Position numbers and translations under genes: made by a program. A stretch of 64,000 nucleotides of DNA from Protonemura montana (taxonomy: Eukaryota > Arthropoda > Insecta > Plecoptera > Nemouridae), in contig OX387612.1 in the NCBI GenBank assembly GCA_947568835.1, positions 3,658,001 to 3,722,000 of the forward strand, written 5' to 3'. The notes under the pieces were generated by a model. It ran no database searches. It had not been told where the DNA came from and saw only the letters and a list, made by a program, of their open reading frames with translations. Positions 48,701 to 59,039 of this stretch are shown here, piece after piece. Numbering within the stretch: the first letter of the stretch is position 1; each line of letters opens with the position of its first letter.

Positions 48701-51404
48701 ATTTTTCAGTTTTTCACACGTGGTTCTCATTGCAAAAAATACCTAGAAGTAGTATGATGGTTTTTAGACTCATGTCTACTTAATTTATCCTTAGCACTAG
48801 TTTTAAGAAAAGCTATTTGAACTGGGTTTTTGAATGCTAAGTAAAGGGCTACCAAATTTCCCGACGTTTCGTAACATATACTAGTTACTTCTTCAAGGGT
48901 AAGAGCAGTCCTGACAATTTTCCAATAACAAAAAGTCGGGAAATTTAGTAGCCCTTTACTTAGCATTCAAAAACCCAGTTCAAATAGTTTTTCTTAAACC
49001 TAGAAGTAGTGGTTATTTGTGCAGTTATTTGTTAAATGCGCCTTCAAGATGGATTATTGGTAGATAAGGCTCAACCTCACTTAGAATAAACTCATCATGA
49101 CAATTTTTTCCATACCACACTTATGTACTTCTATTTTCAATGATCTCACTTTCAAACCTCTTTGCAAAGGTACCTAGACGCGGCTTCGCAGAACGGTTCA
49201 TTCGTCCGACGCCAGGACGCTAGCGCCGCCTTCTCGGCCGTCTACTCACAGGTGGACGGCGTCGACGTTGCCCTGGACTACCTCATTAACAACTTCCAGC
49301 GAGTTGCTGACTAGTACGTTGGCCTGAAAGCCTTTGACTTTCCATTTTCTACCTGTGTAACCCACTGGTCTGTACACACTTGCGTGGATAGCGCATCCCG
49401 TGGACTGGTTTTCAAGCCAGTGGGGTCTTCGATCTCCCCTATTCTACCTGTGTAACCCACTGGTCTGTACACACTTGCGTGGATAGCGCATCCCGTGGAC
49501 TGGTTTTCAAGCCAGTGGGGTCTTCTATCTCCCCTATTCTACATATGTAACCCACTGGTCTGTACACACTTGCATGGATAGCGCATCCCGTGGACTGGTT
49601 TCCAAGCCAGTGTGGTCTTCTATCTCCCCTATTCTACCTGTGTAACCCACTGGTCTGTACACACTTGCGTGGATAGCGCATCCCGTGGACTGGTTTTCAA
49701 GCCAGTGGGGTCTTCTATCTCCCCTATTCTACATATGTAACCCACTGGTCTGTACACACTTGCATGGATAGCGCATCCCGTGGACTGGTTTCCAAGCCAG
49801 TGTGGTCTTCTATCTCCCCTATTCTACCTGTGTAACCCACTGGTCTGTACACACTTGCGTGGATAGCGCATCCCGTGGACTGGTTTTCAAGCCAGTGGGG
49901 TCTTCTATCTCCCCTATTCTACATATGTAACCCACTGGTCTGTACACACTTGCATGGATAGCGCATCCCGTGGACTGGTTTCCAAGCCAGTGTGGTCTTC
50001 TATCTCCCCTATTCTACCTGTGTAACCCACTGGTCTGTACACACTTGCGTGGATAGCGCATCCCGTGGACTGGTTTTCAAGCCAGTGGGGTCTTCTATCT
50101 CCCCTATTCTACATATGTAACCCACTGGTCTGTACACACTTGCATGGATAGCGCATCCCGTGGACTGGTTTCCAAGCCAGTGTGGTCTTCTATCTCCCCT
50201 ATTCTACCTGTGTAACCCACTGGTCTGTACACACTTGCGTGGATAGCGCATCCCGTGGACTGGTTTTCAAGCCAGTGGGGTCTTCGATCTCCCCTATTCT
50301 ACCTGTGTAACCCACTGGTCTGTACACACTTGCGTGGATAGCGCATCCCGTGGACTGGTTTTCAAGCCAGTGGGGTCTTCTATCTCCCCTATTCTACCTG
50401 TGTAACCCACTGGTCTGTACACACTTGCGTGGATAGCGCATCCCGTGGACTGGTTTTCAAGCCAGTGGGGTCTTCTATCTCCCCTATTCTACATATGTAA
50501 CCCACTGGTCTGTACACACTTGCATGGATAGCGCATCCCGTGGACTGGTTTCCAAGCCAGTGTGGTCTTCTATCTCCCCTATTCTACCTGTGTAACCCAC
50601 TGGTCTGTACATACTTGCGTGGATAGAGCATACCGTGGACAGGTTTCCAAGCCAGTAGCACCTTAAATCTCTTATATTTAACCCAGACTATTGGGATGTT
50701 TATTGTAAACTAATTTATGCTGTTAAATTTGAAGTGTTAAATAGTTAAGAGTTGTGTTTCTTGGTTTCTGGCAGCTTCTACTCTACGCAATCAGCTGCGG
50801 ACCTTCTCTACCGGATCGCTACCAAATGCAACCGACAAGACCAAGCGGACACGGTGAGCTCTAGTTACTAGAAGTGGGGTTCGGACTCAACCTAGAAGCG
50901 ATTACTGGTTCTAGTTAGAACCAGATTAGTGACCGTGCATAGTTCATGTGGCAAATAGTATTTTTTAAGCCAGTTTTGCTTCGTATCTTCGTCTTTTGTG
51001 GTATATTCTAATTTTTTTAGCCAAACTTTTGATGGTGTCTTCCAAAGAAAATTGCAAACGTCGTGGGAGAAAGATTTTGTTGAGGCCACAAAATCAACAA
51101 AATGCGAAGAAAGCTGTTTTTTTTTTTGCAATATTTGTCGTTAATGGAATGATATTTGTCAAAGGAACAAAACGAAGAATACACAATTAGCGTTCATTAA
51201 GGGCGATGTTCACAAAGTATGACACTTCCCACTTTCTGCACACAGCTGACAGCGTTCCTGGCGGACAACGGCGAAACGTTGGGTGACTCTGCACAGACCG
51301 TCGCCAGCGCCATCTCTGTTGTGACAGACAACGTCGCCTGGCGGTCGTCCAAGGGACAGGAAATCATTGACTGGATTCTTGCCGAGTCAACGCGCGCAAT
51401 CTAG
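35923..51404 (+). CDS. M1 family zinc aminopeptidase (aminopeptidase N type)
   Basis: Exons: 35923-36258, 36822-36979, 38544-38702, 39377-39682, 40046-40229, 40657-40813, 41847-41928, 42542-42725, 43465-43669, 45377-45654, 47039-47229, 48219-48386, 49170-49313, 50775-50853, 51246-51404. Total 2790 nt, 929 residues, normal for the family. ATG follows AACCACC. Signal peptide [38 protein letters not shown] is the family hallmark; GAMEN at 309-313 binds the substrate amino end; the zinc site is HEYAH (345-349) with Glu368 after 18 residues; catalytic Tyr431 is in [13 protein letters not shown] opens the C-terminal domain, where the CRLGGVDC cysteine pair is kept. It removes N-terminal residues from peptides. 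No transmembrane or GPI-type C-terminus is visible, so it is probably secreted. Confidence 0.95.
36308..36562. mobile_element. Foldback family FB1 in aminopeptidase intron 1
   Basis: Inverted arms around a GAGCAGTCC core; one end carries GATAAATCAAGTAGACATGA. Confidence 0.75.
37130..38480 (+). repeat. 70-bp minisatellite, about 20 copies, aminopeptidase intron 2
   Basis: Unit of 70 bp with GCTCTAGGTCGGGGTTATAT, AATACCACCGGTCGTATT (nearly palindromic) and GTAGCACCATGGTAGCACC (imperfect palindrome). It ends about 65 bp before exon 3. Confidence 0.95.
38937..39230. mobile_element. Foldback family FB1, most complete copy, intron 3
   Basis: Starts GGTTTTTAGACTCATGTCTA and ends with the complement TAGACATGAGTCTA-type sequence (here GACATGAGTCTAGAAACC). 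Arms exceed 100 bp and differ by few substitutions. Confidence 0.85.
39778..39988 (+). mobile_element. 5S-SINE head, two modules, truncated
   Basis: Head and two promoter modules, the second starting at GAAAGTTAAGCAACACTG. Cut off after CCAGTTCTGTT, so the body is missing. Confidence 0.7.
40395..40500. mobile_element. Foldback family FB2 remnant
   Basis: Degenerate arm: GTGACTCCAACTTGTCGCA, TTCTTTGGCGGCCATTTA. Confidence 0.4.
40970..41665 (-). repeat. 70-bp minisatellite, inverted, about 10 copies, intron 6
   Basis: Complement of the intron 2 unit (CATAATACGACCGGTGGTAT, ATATAACCCCGACCTAGAGC). Followed by a unique 170-bp tail (41666-41835) that recurs at 43990-44185. Confidence 0.95.
42095..42295. 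mobile_element. Foldback family FB1, intron 7
   Basis: AACTGGGTTTTGAATTCTAA, a TTACTTTTG triplication in the loop and AGTAGACATGAGTCTAAAAA at the end. Confidence 0.7.
42893..43250 (+). repeat. 26-bp minisatellite, about 13 copies, intron 8
   Basis: Unit contains GGTGGGATCATTACATTGGT with GACAGG or GGCAGG variants. Confidence 0.95.
43930..44190. repeat. Recurring tail sequence next to arrays, intron 9
   Basis: Resembles 41620-41835: CTAGTTTGTTGATTT, TAGCACCAC/TCAGCACCAC, TATTATCAAGAAGGCATACT, TGCAGTGAGGACA. At the first site it follows the 70-bp array; here it precedes the 86-bp array. Confidence 0.65.
44195..45310 (+). repeat. 86-bp minisatellite, about 13 copies, intron 9
   Basis: Same unit as 4300-4850, with some units shortened by internal deletion of the AATCACCGCTCTAGGTC part. 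Ends about 65 bp before exon 10. Confidence 0.95.
45661..45720 (+). repeat. AAT microsatellite beside donor of intron 10
   Basis: Begins 6 bp after the exon 10 splice donor at 45655. Confidence 0.95.
46136..46287. mobile_element. Foldback family FB1, short copy with target duplication
   Basis: Flanked by the exact 10-bp repeat TGTGGAACCA (46126-46135 and 46288-46297). Starts TGATGGTTTTTAGACTC and ends TTTTTCTTAA. Confidence 0.85.
46720..46972 (+). mobile_element. Composite SINE with internal tRNA-like domain, intron 10
   Basis: tRNA-like core with TAGCTCAATTGGTTAGAGCA and GGGGTTTGAGTCC, then CATCAATTTTTGAGACGGTA. The 5' block is diverged. Confidence 0.65.
47500..47945 (+). mobile_element. 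5S-SINE, full-length, long tail, single module, intron 11
   Basis: CCGAACGGATTGGCGTGTTG start, one promoter module, full body, CATCATCAT run, and the long tail ending ACACCACAAAATAATAAT. The clearest single-module reference copy in the window. Confidence 0.9.
48754..48997. mobile_element. Foldback family FB1, intron 12, with target duplication
   Basis: Flanked by exact 13-bp repeats ACCTAGAAGTAGT (48741-48753, 48998-49010). It ends at TTTTTCTTAA like the copy at 46136-46287. Confidence 0.85.
49340..50680 (+). repeat. 95-bp minisatellite, 14 copies, tRNA-like unit, intron 13
   Basis: Unit of 95 bp with AACCCACTGGTCTGTACACA, TGCGTGGATAGCGCA (D-arm-like hairpin), ACTGGTTTTCAAGCCAGT (hairpin) and GGGGTCTTCGATCTCCCC (T-arm-like). 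Two subtypes alternate over much of the array, giving a 190-bp higher-order period. Confidence 0.95.
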
Positions 51405-51510
51405 CGCCTTTCTGGGCTACTAAACATCAAATCACATCCGCCATTTTGAGGGCACCGATTTTTTTATGCAACTTGTACCAAAAATAAACAATGTCGCGAT
51501 TTTTTTTCTG

Positions 51511-51516
51511 AATAAA
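51511..51516 (+). terminator. Polyadenylation signal of the aminopeptidase gene
   Basis: AATAAA 107 bp after the stop codon. Another AATAAA at 51483-51488 is an alternative. Confidence 0.55.
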
Positions 51517-52177
51517 ATGCTGCATGACGTCACGAATTGTGCCAAACGTAATCCATGTAAAATGACAATTAAAAAAAAAATTGATATGAGCCTGTGAGAA
51601 ATTGCCACGAGATCAACAATCAACAAAAAATAGTTTATCTACGCTTAAAAAATCAAGAAAACTAAAAGTAAACAATGTTTAATATTCTAGTTCTTATACA
51701 CGGTATCGGTGATTGAAAAATAAAACAATAGGTAGTAAAACATAAGTCTAGGATAGAAATAAATGATATCCAAGTGTATGCAAACAAAATTAATAATTGT
51801 GGAACCTGCTATCAGAAATTCTAAACATGTATTATTTATTACATTATGATTCTACGCCTTTTCAAGCAAATTTTCCTGCAGAAATTTCTGTATATACTAG
51901 TTGGAAACATGAAAGAGCCAGGATAGTAGGTATTTTCCTGCTCTTTTTAAATCCTGTATTATTTTTGTATTATCATTGCTTTATCCTGAGATATTGTTCT
52001 TGAAAGTGAAGGCCAATCCATATGCCCTCATAAAGGATTATATCACCGTCAAGTAGATTTTGATCGGAAATGTTAAGCTATCAAGAAGCTATCTCATAAG
52101 CCAAGGAAGTTGGTTGATATTCCAGAGTTTCTCCTCTAAGCAGGCAAAGAAGACGGTCCCTCGATGGCAAGAGTTGA
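51517..52177. other. Gap between convergent aminopeptidase and transporter genes
   Basis: No gene seen. A minus-strand AATAAA near 51835 may end the transporter transcript. Confidence 0.4.
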
Positions 52178-55100
52178 TCACTGTCTTGTTTCGACAGCTT
52201 CGCTCCGGAGTCGCGCCTCTCTGGCACGTTCCCATCGGTTGATTCGATTCAGCGGGAAACATACGACGGCAGCCGTGATCAGCATGATCCCGGTGAGAAC
52301 AAACACCAAGTTCATGTTGCCCGTGTCTTTCGATAGCGAGCCTGGTGGAACAAAAAGGTAGAACCGTTGAGTGTAGGTTATAGGTAGCGAAACAACGTCA
52401 ATGTTACAGTCTCTGCGTGAAAGATGGCCGCCAAATGACTACCTTACCGACAAAAATGCAGAGTACCGGAACGTCACGTTAAGTGGAGCCACTGTCGGAT
52501 GAAATTTAATTTCGATATTTATCGTAGGTTACTAGCTTTTTAATATCGTTAATATCAATCGTTGAGGTAAACATTGATGGAGATTTTTTGAGCATGAAAA
52601 GTCTCAAACTTGTACCTGTTTAGTTATCAAGGGTTAAAGCAGTCCAAACAATTCATTAATTATTTATTTATTTATTTATTAGAATATTAAAAATGTTTAA
52701 ACGATAGGTAGGGTATACCTTCAGTAGAATGTAAGGACTATTTTCTAAACTGAACAAAGTATAATGGAAATAAATACAAAATATAATTAATTATAGCACG
52801 TAATAACAATAGTTTAGTTAAAGAGGGGTTATACCACTAATAAAAATGACAAGAGTCAATAATAGTTTAATAGCTTAATAGTTGCTTAAAATAGCAGAAA
52901 AATATGCCTAAAAGAAATAAATTATTTAAGAAAAGTAATTATGATAAAGTAACAGGTAAAAGTTACGAAACGTCGGGCAATTTAATTTTTCTTCACTTAG
53001 CACTCAAAATCCAGTTAAAATAGTTTTTGTCAAAACTAGTGCTAAGTTTAGATGAAGAAGACACGAGTCTAAAAATCAGTGTATCATTTATTTGACTCAA
53101 AACTAATTAATTTAATTAGGTGAGATTTTATGTTCGATTAGATAATTTTTGATAAATTTCACAAATACCAAACTGCTTTGTTTTATAAACGATTAATACC
53201 TTTTTTCTAAGATTAAAACGTTCAAGGCTCTGGACTCACTATTTTAAAATCAAGTTGACTTCGGTTATTTAACCATCTCACTTTTGGCGTTAATTATACA
53301 AATATGCACTCGAATAAGGTGCATGTAGCATCTGCACTTCATGACTTTAAAATTACCAAGCCCACTTCCCTGCAAAGTGATATTATTGAGTCGCCCTACA
53401 GTTGTGTTAGCCTTACCTTGCCACAGCCTGGTGGACTCTGATTACACATTGCCAACTTTAGAATGCAAAATAAAGCCAGTCTTCACCGGGGAGTTTGAAA
53501 TTAACCAGAAAATTATGACCAAACAATGCATCATACACTTAAATTCATTGTGGATTTATCAGTTTATTTAAGTGAAATTAATTCTATTGAAAAATAAGAA
53601 CTTAAATGCAAAACTAAAAGTCCTAATGACTTCTGCTAAATACCTACCGTACACTAGCGGATTCTAGCAATTGCTGCCAAAAAGCAGTTTGCGAGCTAGG
53701 TTTCCTGCGTAAACCTGATAAAAGTTAAAAGTAATCCAAAATATATTAATTTTAACTTTGGTTGATAAACATCTATTGTTTTTCATTAAATATTTTGTTT
53801 TCCTGAAATTATTAAATGTTTCAACCAAAGAAAAACATTATTTCGTTGCTTTTAAATTGGATAGTTAACAGTAGCATCATGGTGTCATGTTTTCCTGGTT
53901 GGTACAAGCACCCCAGAAAGTGGCAAACTCAAATTAATTCTAGTGTACAGCTTGGTTCTTACCTGCTATGGTTGGGCCGACCATCAACGGGAATCCCTGG
54001 AACAGCGAGCTAAGACCGAACGCGCTGTTCAACCGTGCCAGCCCGAGCAGGTCCACCAACATCAGCGTGCGTAACGAGTTGAACACGCCTGCGTACGTCA
54101 CAAAACATGGTACGGAGGACAAAGGAGATACAGAGACTGTCAACTTTCACGTAGACGTTAAGGTAGTAATTGATGGCCATTTTATTACCCTTAAAGAATG
54201 TGGTGGAGATAATGTTCACAGTTGGCAATAAAGTTGAAAACACATGCTTTTAGAATAAAAAAGACAGAGAAAAAAAGCTGTTTTAACCTTAAGACCAAAG
54301 CTAGTGTGTTAATTACATGTACCCCCTGTGTACTACAATTGTGTTTTTTTTTCAATTAACAATGATAATTCATCTGTCAGTTAGCTTTGGTAGTGTGTTT
54401 TCATTAACCTTAATAGTGTGCATGTTCAATAACTTAAGAGAGCGTTTTTTCAATACACAAAGATGTTTTTTTTTAAACTTCGATAGTGAATTTTTCAAGC
54501 AACTTTCGCTGTGGTATTTTCAAAACCTCGATAGTGCGTTTTCAACAATAAGATATTTTAAATAATACAAATATAACCAAAGTTTGAAAACCCTCGATAG
54601 TGCGTTTGTTTCATTGAACGTTGACAGAGCTATCAGGTCACTATTATGACGTTTATGCCAAATATGAAAATGTGCTGATGTACCAACTTTCGGTAAGTAC
54701 AATTGTGTTATTAGGAGCAGTGATAACCGCAACGTAAATTTAAACTATCTGCTGAGCAAACGAGCCGTCAACACGTGGATAACGGGAGGTAGCCACCAGA
54801 TTTTGCTTGTGACTATCCTTTGTAAAATACACCTTCGATTTATTTACACCAACTCAAAATACCGATTGAAATCTGTTAATCGTTGAGGTTAGCATAAGTA
54901 AAGATTAATTGAGCGTTAACCAGCCACAAATGCGAGCTTATATGCGATAAAAAAATCTTAACGCTCGAAACGACGGTGGCTCCACATGGCGGCATCTTTA
55001 ATTTTTGTCTCGGTAAAGCAGTCATTTGGCTGGTATTTTTCGCGAACAAAGCTTAAGATACGACGTTGAAAATGAGGAAGCACGATAAATGTTTGCATTA

Positions 55101-58100
55101 GCGATTTTCTTATCTGTGCTCTGCAAATTCTGCTTTGAAAACTCTGGCAACACAGGAAACGAGAAACTAATATGTTTTTCATTATTAACAACACTATAAC
55201 CGTCACAAAAATTTTCCGCATTTGGGCATCAATTTTTGAGACGGTTATAGTGTTATTAATAATAAAATACCCCGCGCATTGCAAGCGTTTGCAATTTAAA
55301 TAAGATTTCATCCTAATACAGCAACGAATCCAACGTCAAATTGGAGTTATTCGAGTTTGACAGGTTGTGACGTGATATAGCGTCACTAGAATCAGAATGA
55401 CTGTGAGTATTCACAGCCTCGTGGTTCTACTCCTTGGAGAACTGTCATTCTCATCAAATACACTAAAATCATCTCCAAAAGCCAGTGTCCAAGTAGCTCA
55501 ATGGTTCAGAGCAACACCCGCGATAGGTGGAGATCGGAGTTCGTGTCCGCGTTTGGGCATCAATTTTTGAGACGGTTATAGTGTTGTTAATAATAAAATA
55601 CCCCGCGCATTGCAAGCGTTTGCAATTTAAATAAGATTTCATCCTAATAAGTTTTTCCCTCGCCCCACTCTACGCAACGCGCACCTTGACAAAATCCGTA
55701 GACAAAGCCGTACATCAGCAAAAAGTGGACGGTGTCATCGAAGTAGGCCGACACCAACGAGAACGTGCCGGCGACAATCAAGGCTATGTTCTGTTCGATG
55801 GTAGTGTTGACACACTTGAGCCCCGAGATGAGGCCGCAAAAGATGCGTCCCAGCATCCCGGAGAAGCCGATTATTGCCAGGATACTATTGGTCGCCCACT
55901 TCTCATTAGTTGCCATCTGCAGGCGATCTGTCAGGTCAACAGGGGACACAGATTACAAATACATTCAACCATCGACTTTCCATTCATGGAACATACATTT
56001 GTTGTCATGTCTAGATTTATTACAAAAGTAAGAGCTTTTGCTTTAAGTCCTTAACATTTTGTAAAATATCATTAAACAACTTTGTCAAAGGATTTAAAAA
56101 TGTCAACAACAAGACTTGTCCACAAATCCATGCTGTCGAGAGGTTGATAAGCAAGGCGAGTGAAGTTGCTGTACTAACTTTCATCCCTCCAACCTCTCCC
56201 CTGAACTGAACTGGTCATGTGTATGATGGTCACCCATCCAAAACCTGACTCAGCGCAGTGTTGCTTTACTTTCATCCCTCTAACCTCTCTCCCGAACAGA
56301 ACTGGTCATGTGTATGATGGTCACCCATCCTATATCTGACTCAGCGCAGTGTTGCTTTACTTTCATCCCTCCAACCTCTCTCCCGAACAGAACTGGTCAT
56401 GTGTATGATGGTCACCCATCCAAAACCTGACTCAGCGCAGTGTTGCTTTACTTTTATCCCTCCAACCTCTCTCCCAAACAGAACTGTTCATGTGTATGAT
56501 GGTCACCCATTCAATACCTGACTCAGCGCAGTGTTGCTTTACTTTTATCCCTCCAACCTCTCTCCCGAACAGAACTGGTCATGTGTATGATGGTCACCCA
56601 TCCAATACCTGACCCAGCGCAGTGTTGCTTAACTTTCGTCCCTCCAACCTCTCTCTCAAACAGAACTGGTCATGTGTATGATAGTCACCCATCCAATACC
56701 TGACCCAGCGCAGAGTTGCTTAACTTCGGTTGGATTAGGTAAGGTCAGATGAAAGTGACGTGTTTTCAACACATAACTTACATAACGACTTTAAAACATT
56801 TAATTAGTCGGAGCTACAAATTCCCGTTAATTTTATCAGTTTCAAGCAATAAAATTGCCTGCGCAAGTAACAACTAGTGAGAATAATTAGCAAGTACGCA
56901 GTGACATCCAACTCACGGGTCATGTAAATGTTGGGCACGTACACGACGAGCCCCTTGATCGAGCCGCTCAGCGTGACGATGATGAACGTCGGACTCTTCA
57001 GCAAAGTGAGATCGAAGCCATTGCTTAGAGTAACGTTCGCTGTGCGTACCCAAGAAGCCCAGAGGCGAGGTTGACACCATCTCCCTGCTGTGGGACAAAG
57101 ACGACGCTCTATAGGTCGGCTGCCAGAAGAAGACTCCGAGGATGAGTGGTTTGCTTGGGTCTGACCCCCTGAATATGAACGAGTTGTAACCACAATATTA
57201 GTTAGATATTGGTTTGGTGACCATCATACATATGACCAGTTCTGTTCGGGAGAGAGGTTGGAGGGATGAAAGTTAAGCAACACTGCGCTGAGTCAGGTAT
57301 TAGATGGGTGACCATCATACACATGACCAGTTCTGTTCGGGAGAGAGGTTGGAGGGATGAAAGTTAAACAATACTGCACTGAGTCAGGTATTGGATGGGT
57401 GACCATCATACACATGACCAGTTCTGTTCGGGAGAGAGGTTAGAGGGATGAAAATTAAGCAACACTGCGCTGGGTCAGGTATTGGATGGGTGACCATCAT
57501 ACACATGACCAGTTCTGTTCGGGAGAGAGGTTGGAGGGATGAAAGTTAAGCTTCACTGCACTGGGTCTGGTATTGGGTGTGTGACCATCATACACATGAC
57601 CAGTTCTGTTCGGCAGAGAGGTTGGAGGGATGATAGTTAGTACAGCAACTTCATTCGCCTTGCTTATCAACCTCTCGACAGCATTGATTTGTAGAGGAAT
57701 CCTGCTGTTCACGTTTTACCATCCTTTGGAAGGGATGATAAGCTGGTAGTCCCCTTGGTCTACGACAGGAGTAGACTACGTGCCAGCATCAGGTTTCCCC
57801 TCCTCCCTTTTAGGCTAGGCTAGGTTAGGTTTATCATCATCCACTCATCCACCAACGCCATTAGACCAGTGCCGCATGGCCAGATGTCAAAACAATACGT
57901 CGCTAAGCCCCACAAATCAATCAGCTGAGACAATTAAATTACTTTTATAAAACTACTTTGACAAAGTTCCTCCATGTATAACTATGGCTGCTCTTTGTTT
58001 TAATTAAAGGCATCACGTACCAACCTGGCCTCTTGGCCGACCCACTGGGCCGAGGTTCGCCGGCTCCTACCGAGCCTGTTTGAAGCTCAGGGACGTTTGC

Positions 58101-58994
58101 ACCGCCGCCATTGCTGCCGAACATAACAGGGACGATGCAAAATTAGAGGCAAAAATTACCGAGATAAAGTCATGTTATTTGATAAACTAAATTCTTTCAA
58201 ATTTGAGCCCATTAACTCGTAAGCACTCTGAATATGCAAGTATTTGAAGTTCGAATTCTATCTTTTCTAGCATAAAATGTAGTCAACGTCAAATTGGAGT
58301 CACTCGAGATTGAATGACTGTGACGTGGTATAGCGTCACTAGAATCAGAGTGACTGTGAGTATTCACAGCCTCGCGATTTTTTTCTTATCTTCATTTGGA
58401 AGTGCACTAAAATTCACCCATAAATACCAATGTTTGAGTGATTAGTAGCACCGTTGAGTGTAGGTTCTAGGTAGAGAAACAACGTCAATGTTACAGTCTC
58501 TGCGTGAAAGATGGCCGCCAAATGACTACCTTACCGACAAAAATGCAGAGTACCGGAACATCACGTTAAGTGGAGCCACTGTCGTATGAAATTTAATTTC
58601 GATATTTCTCGTAGTTTAACTCGCTTTTGAGACTTTTCATGCTCAAAAAATCTCCATCAATGTTTACCTCAACGATTGATAAACACGTAACGATATTAAA
58701 AAGCGAGTTAACCTACGAGAAATATCGAAATTAAATTTCATACGACAGTGGCTCCACTTAACGTGATGTTCCGGTACTCTGCATTTTTGTCGGTAAGGCA
58801 GTCATTTGGCGGCCATCTTTCACGCAGAGACTGTAACATTGACGTTGTTTCTCTACGGTAGCACCAATATAAAAATTCTAAACTTAATGTGAATCCCGAT
58901 CATGATCACGAAGAATCTTGAAAAAAACTAAGGAGTGGCAAGTTGGCAAGTCTCGTCATCACCACTTAGTGATCATATTTTTTTATTTGGATTA

Positions 58995-59039
<45 letters not shown>

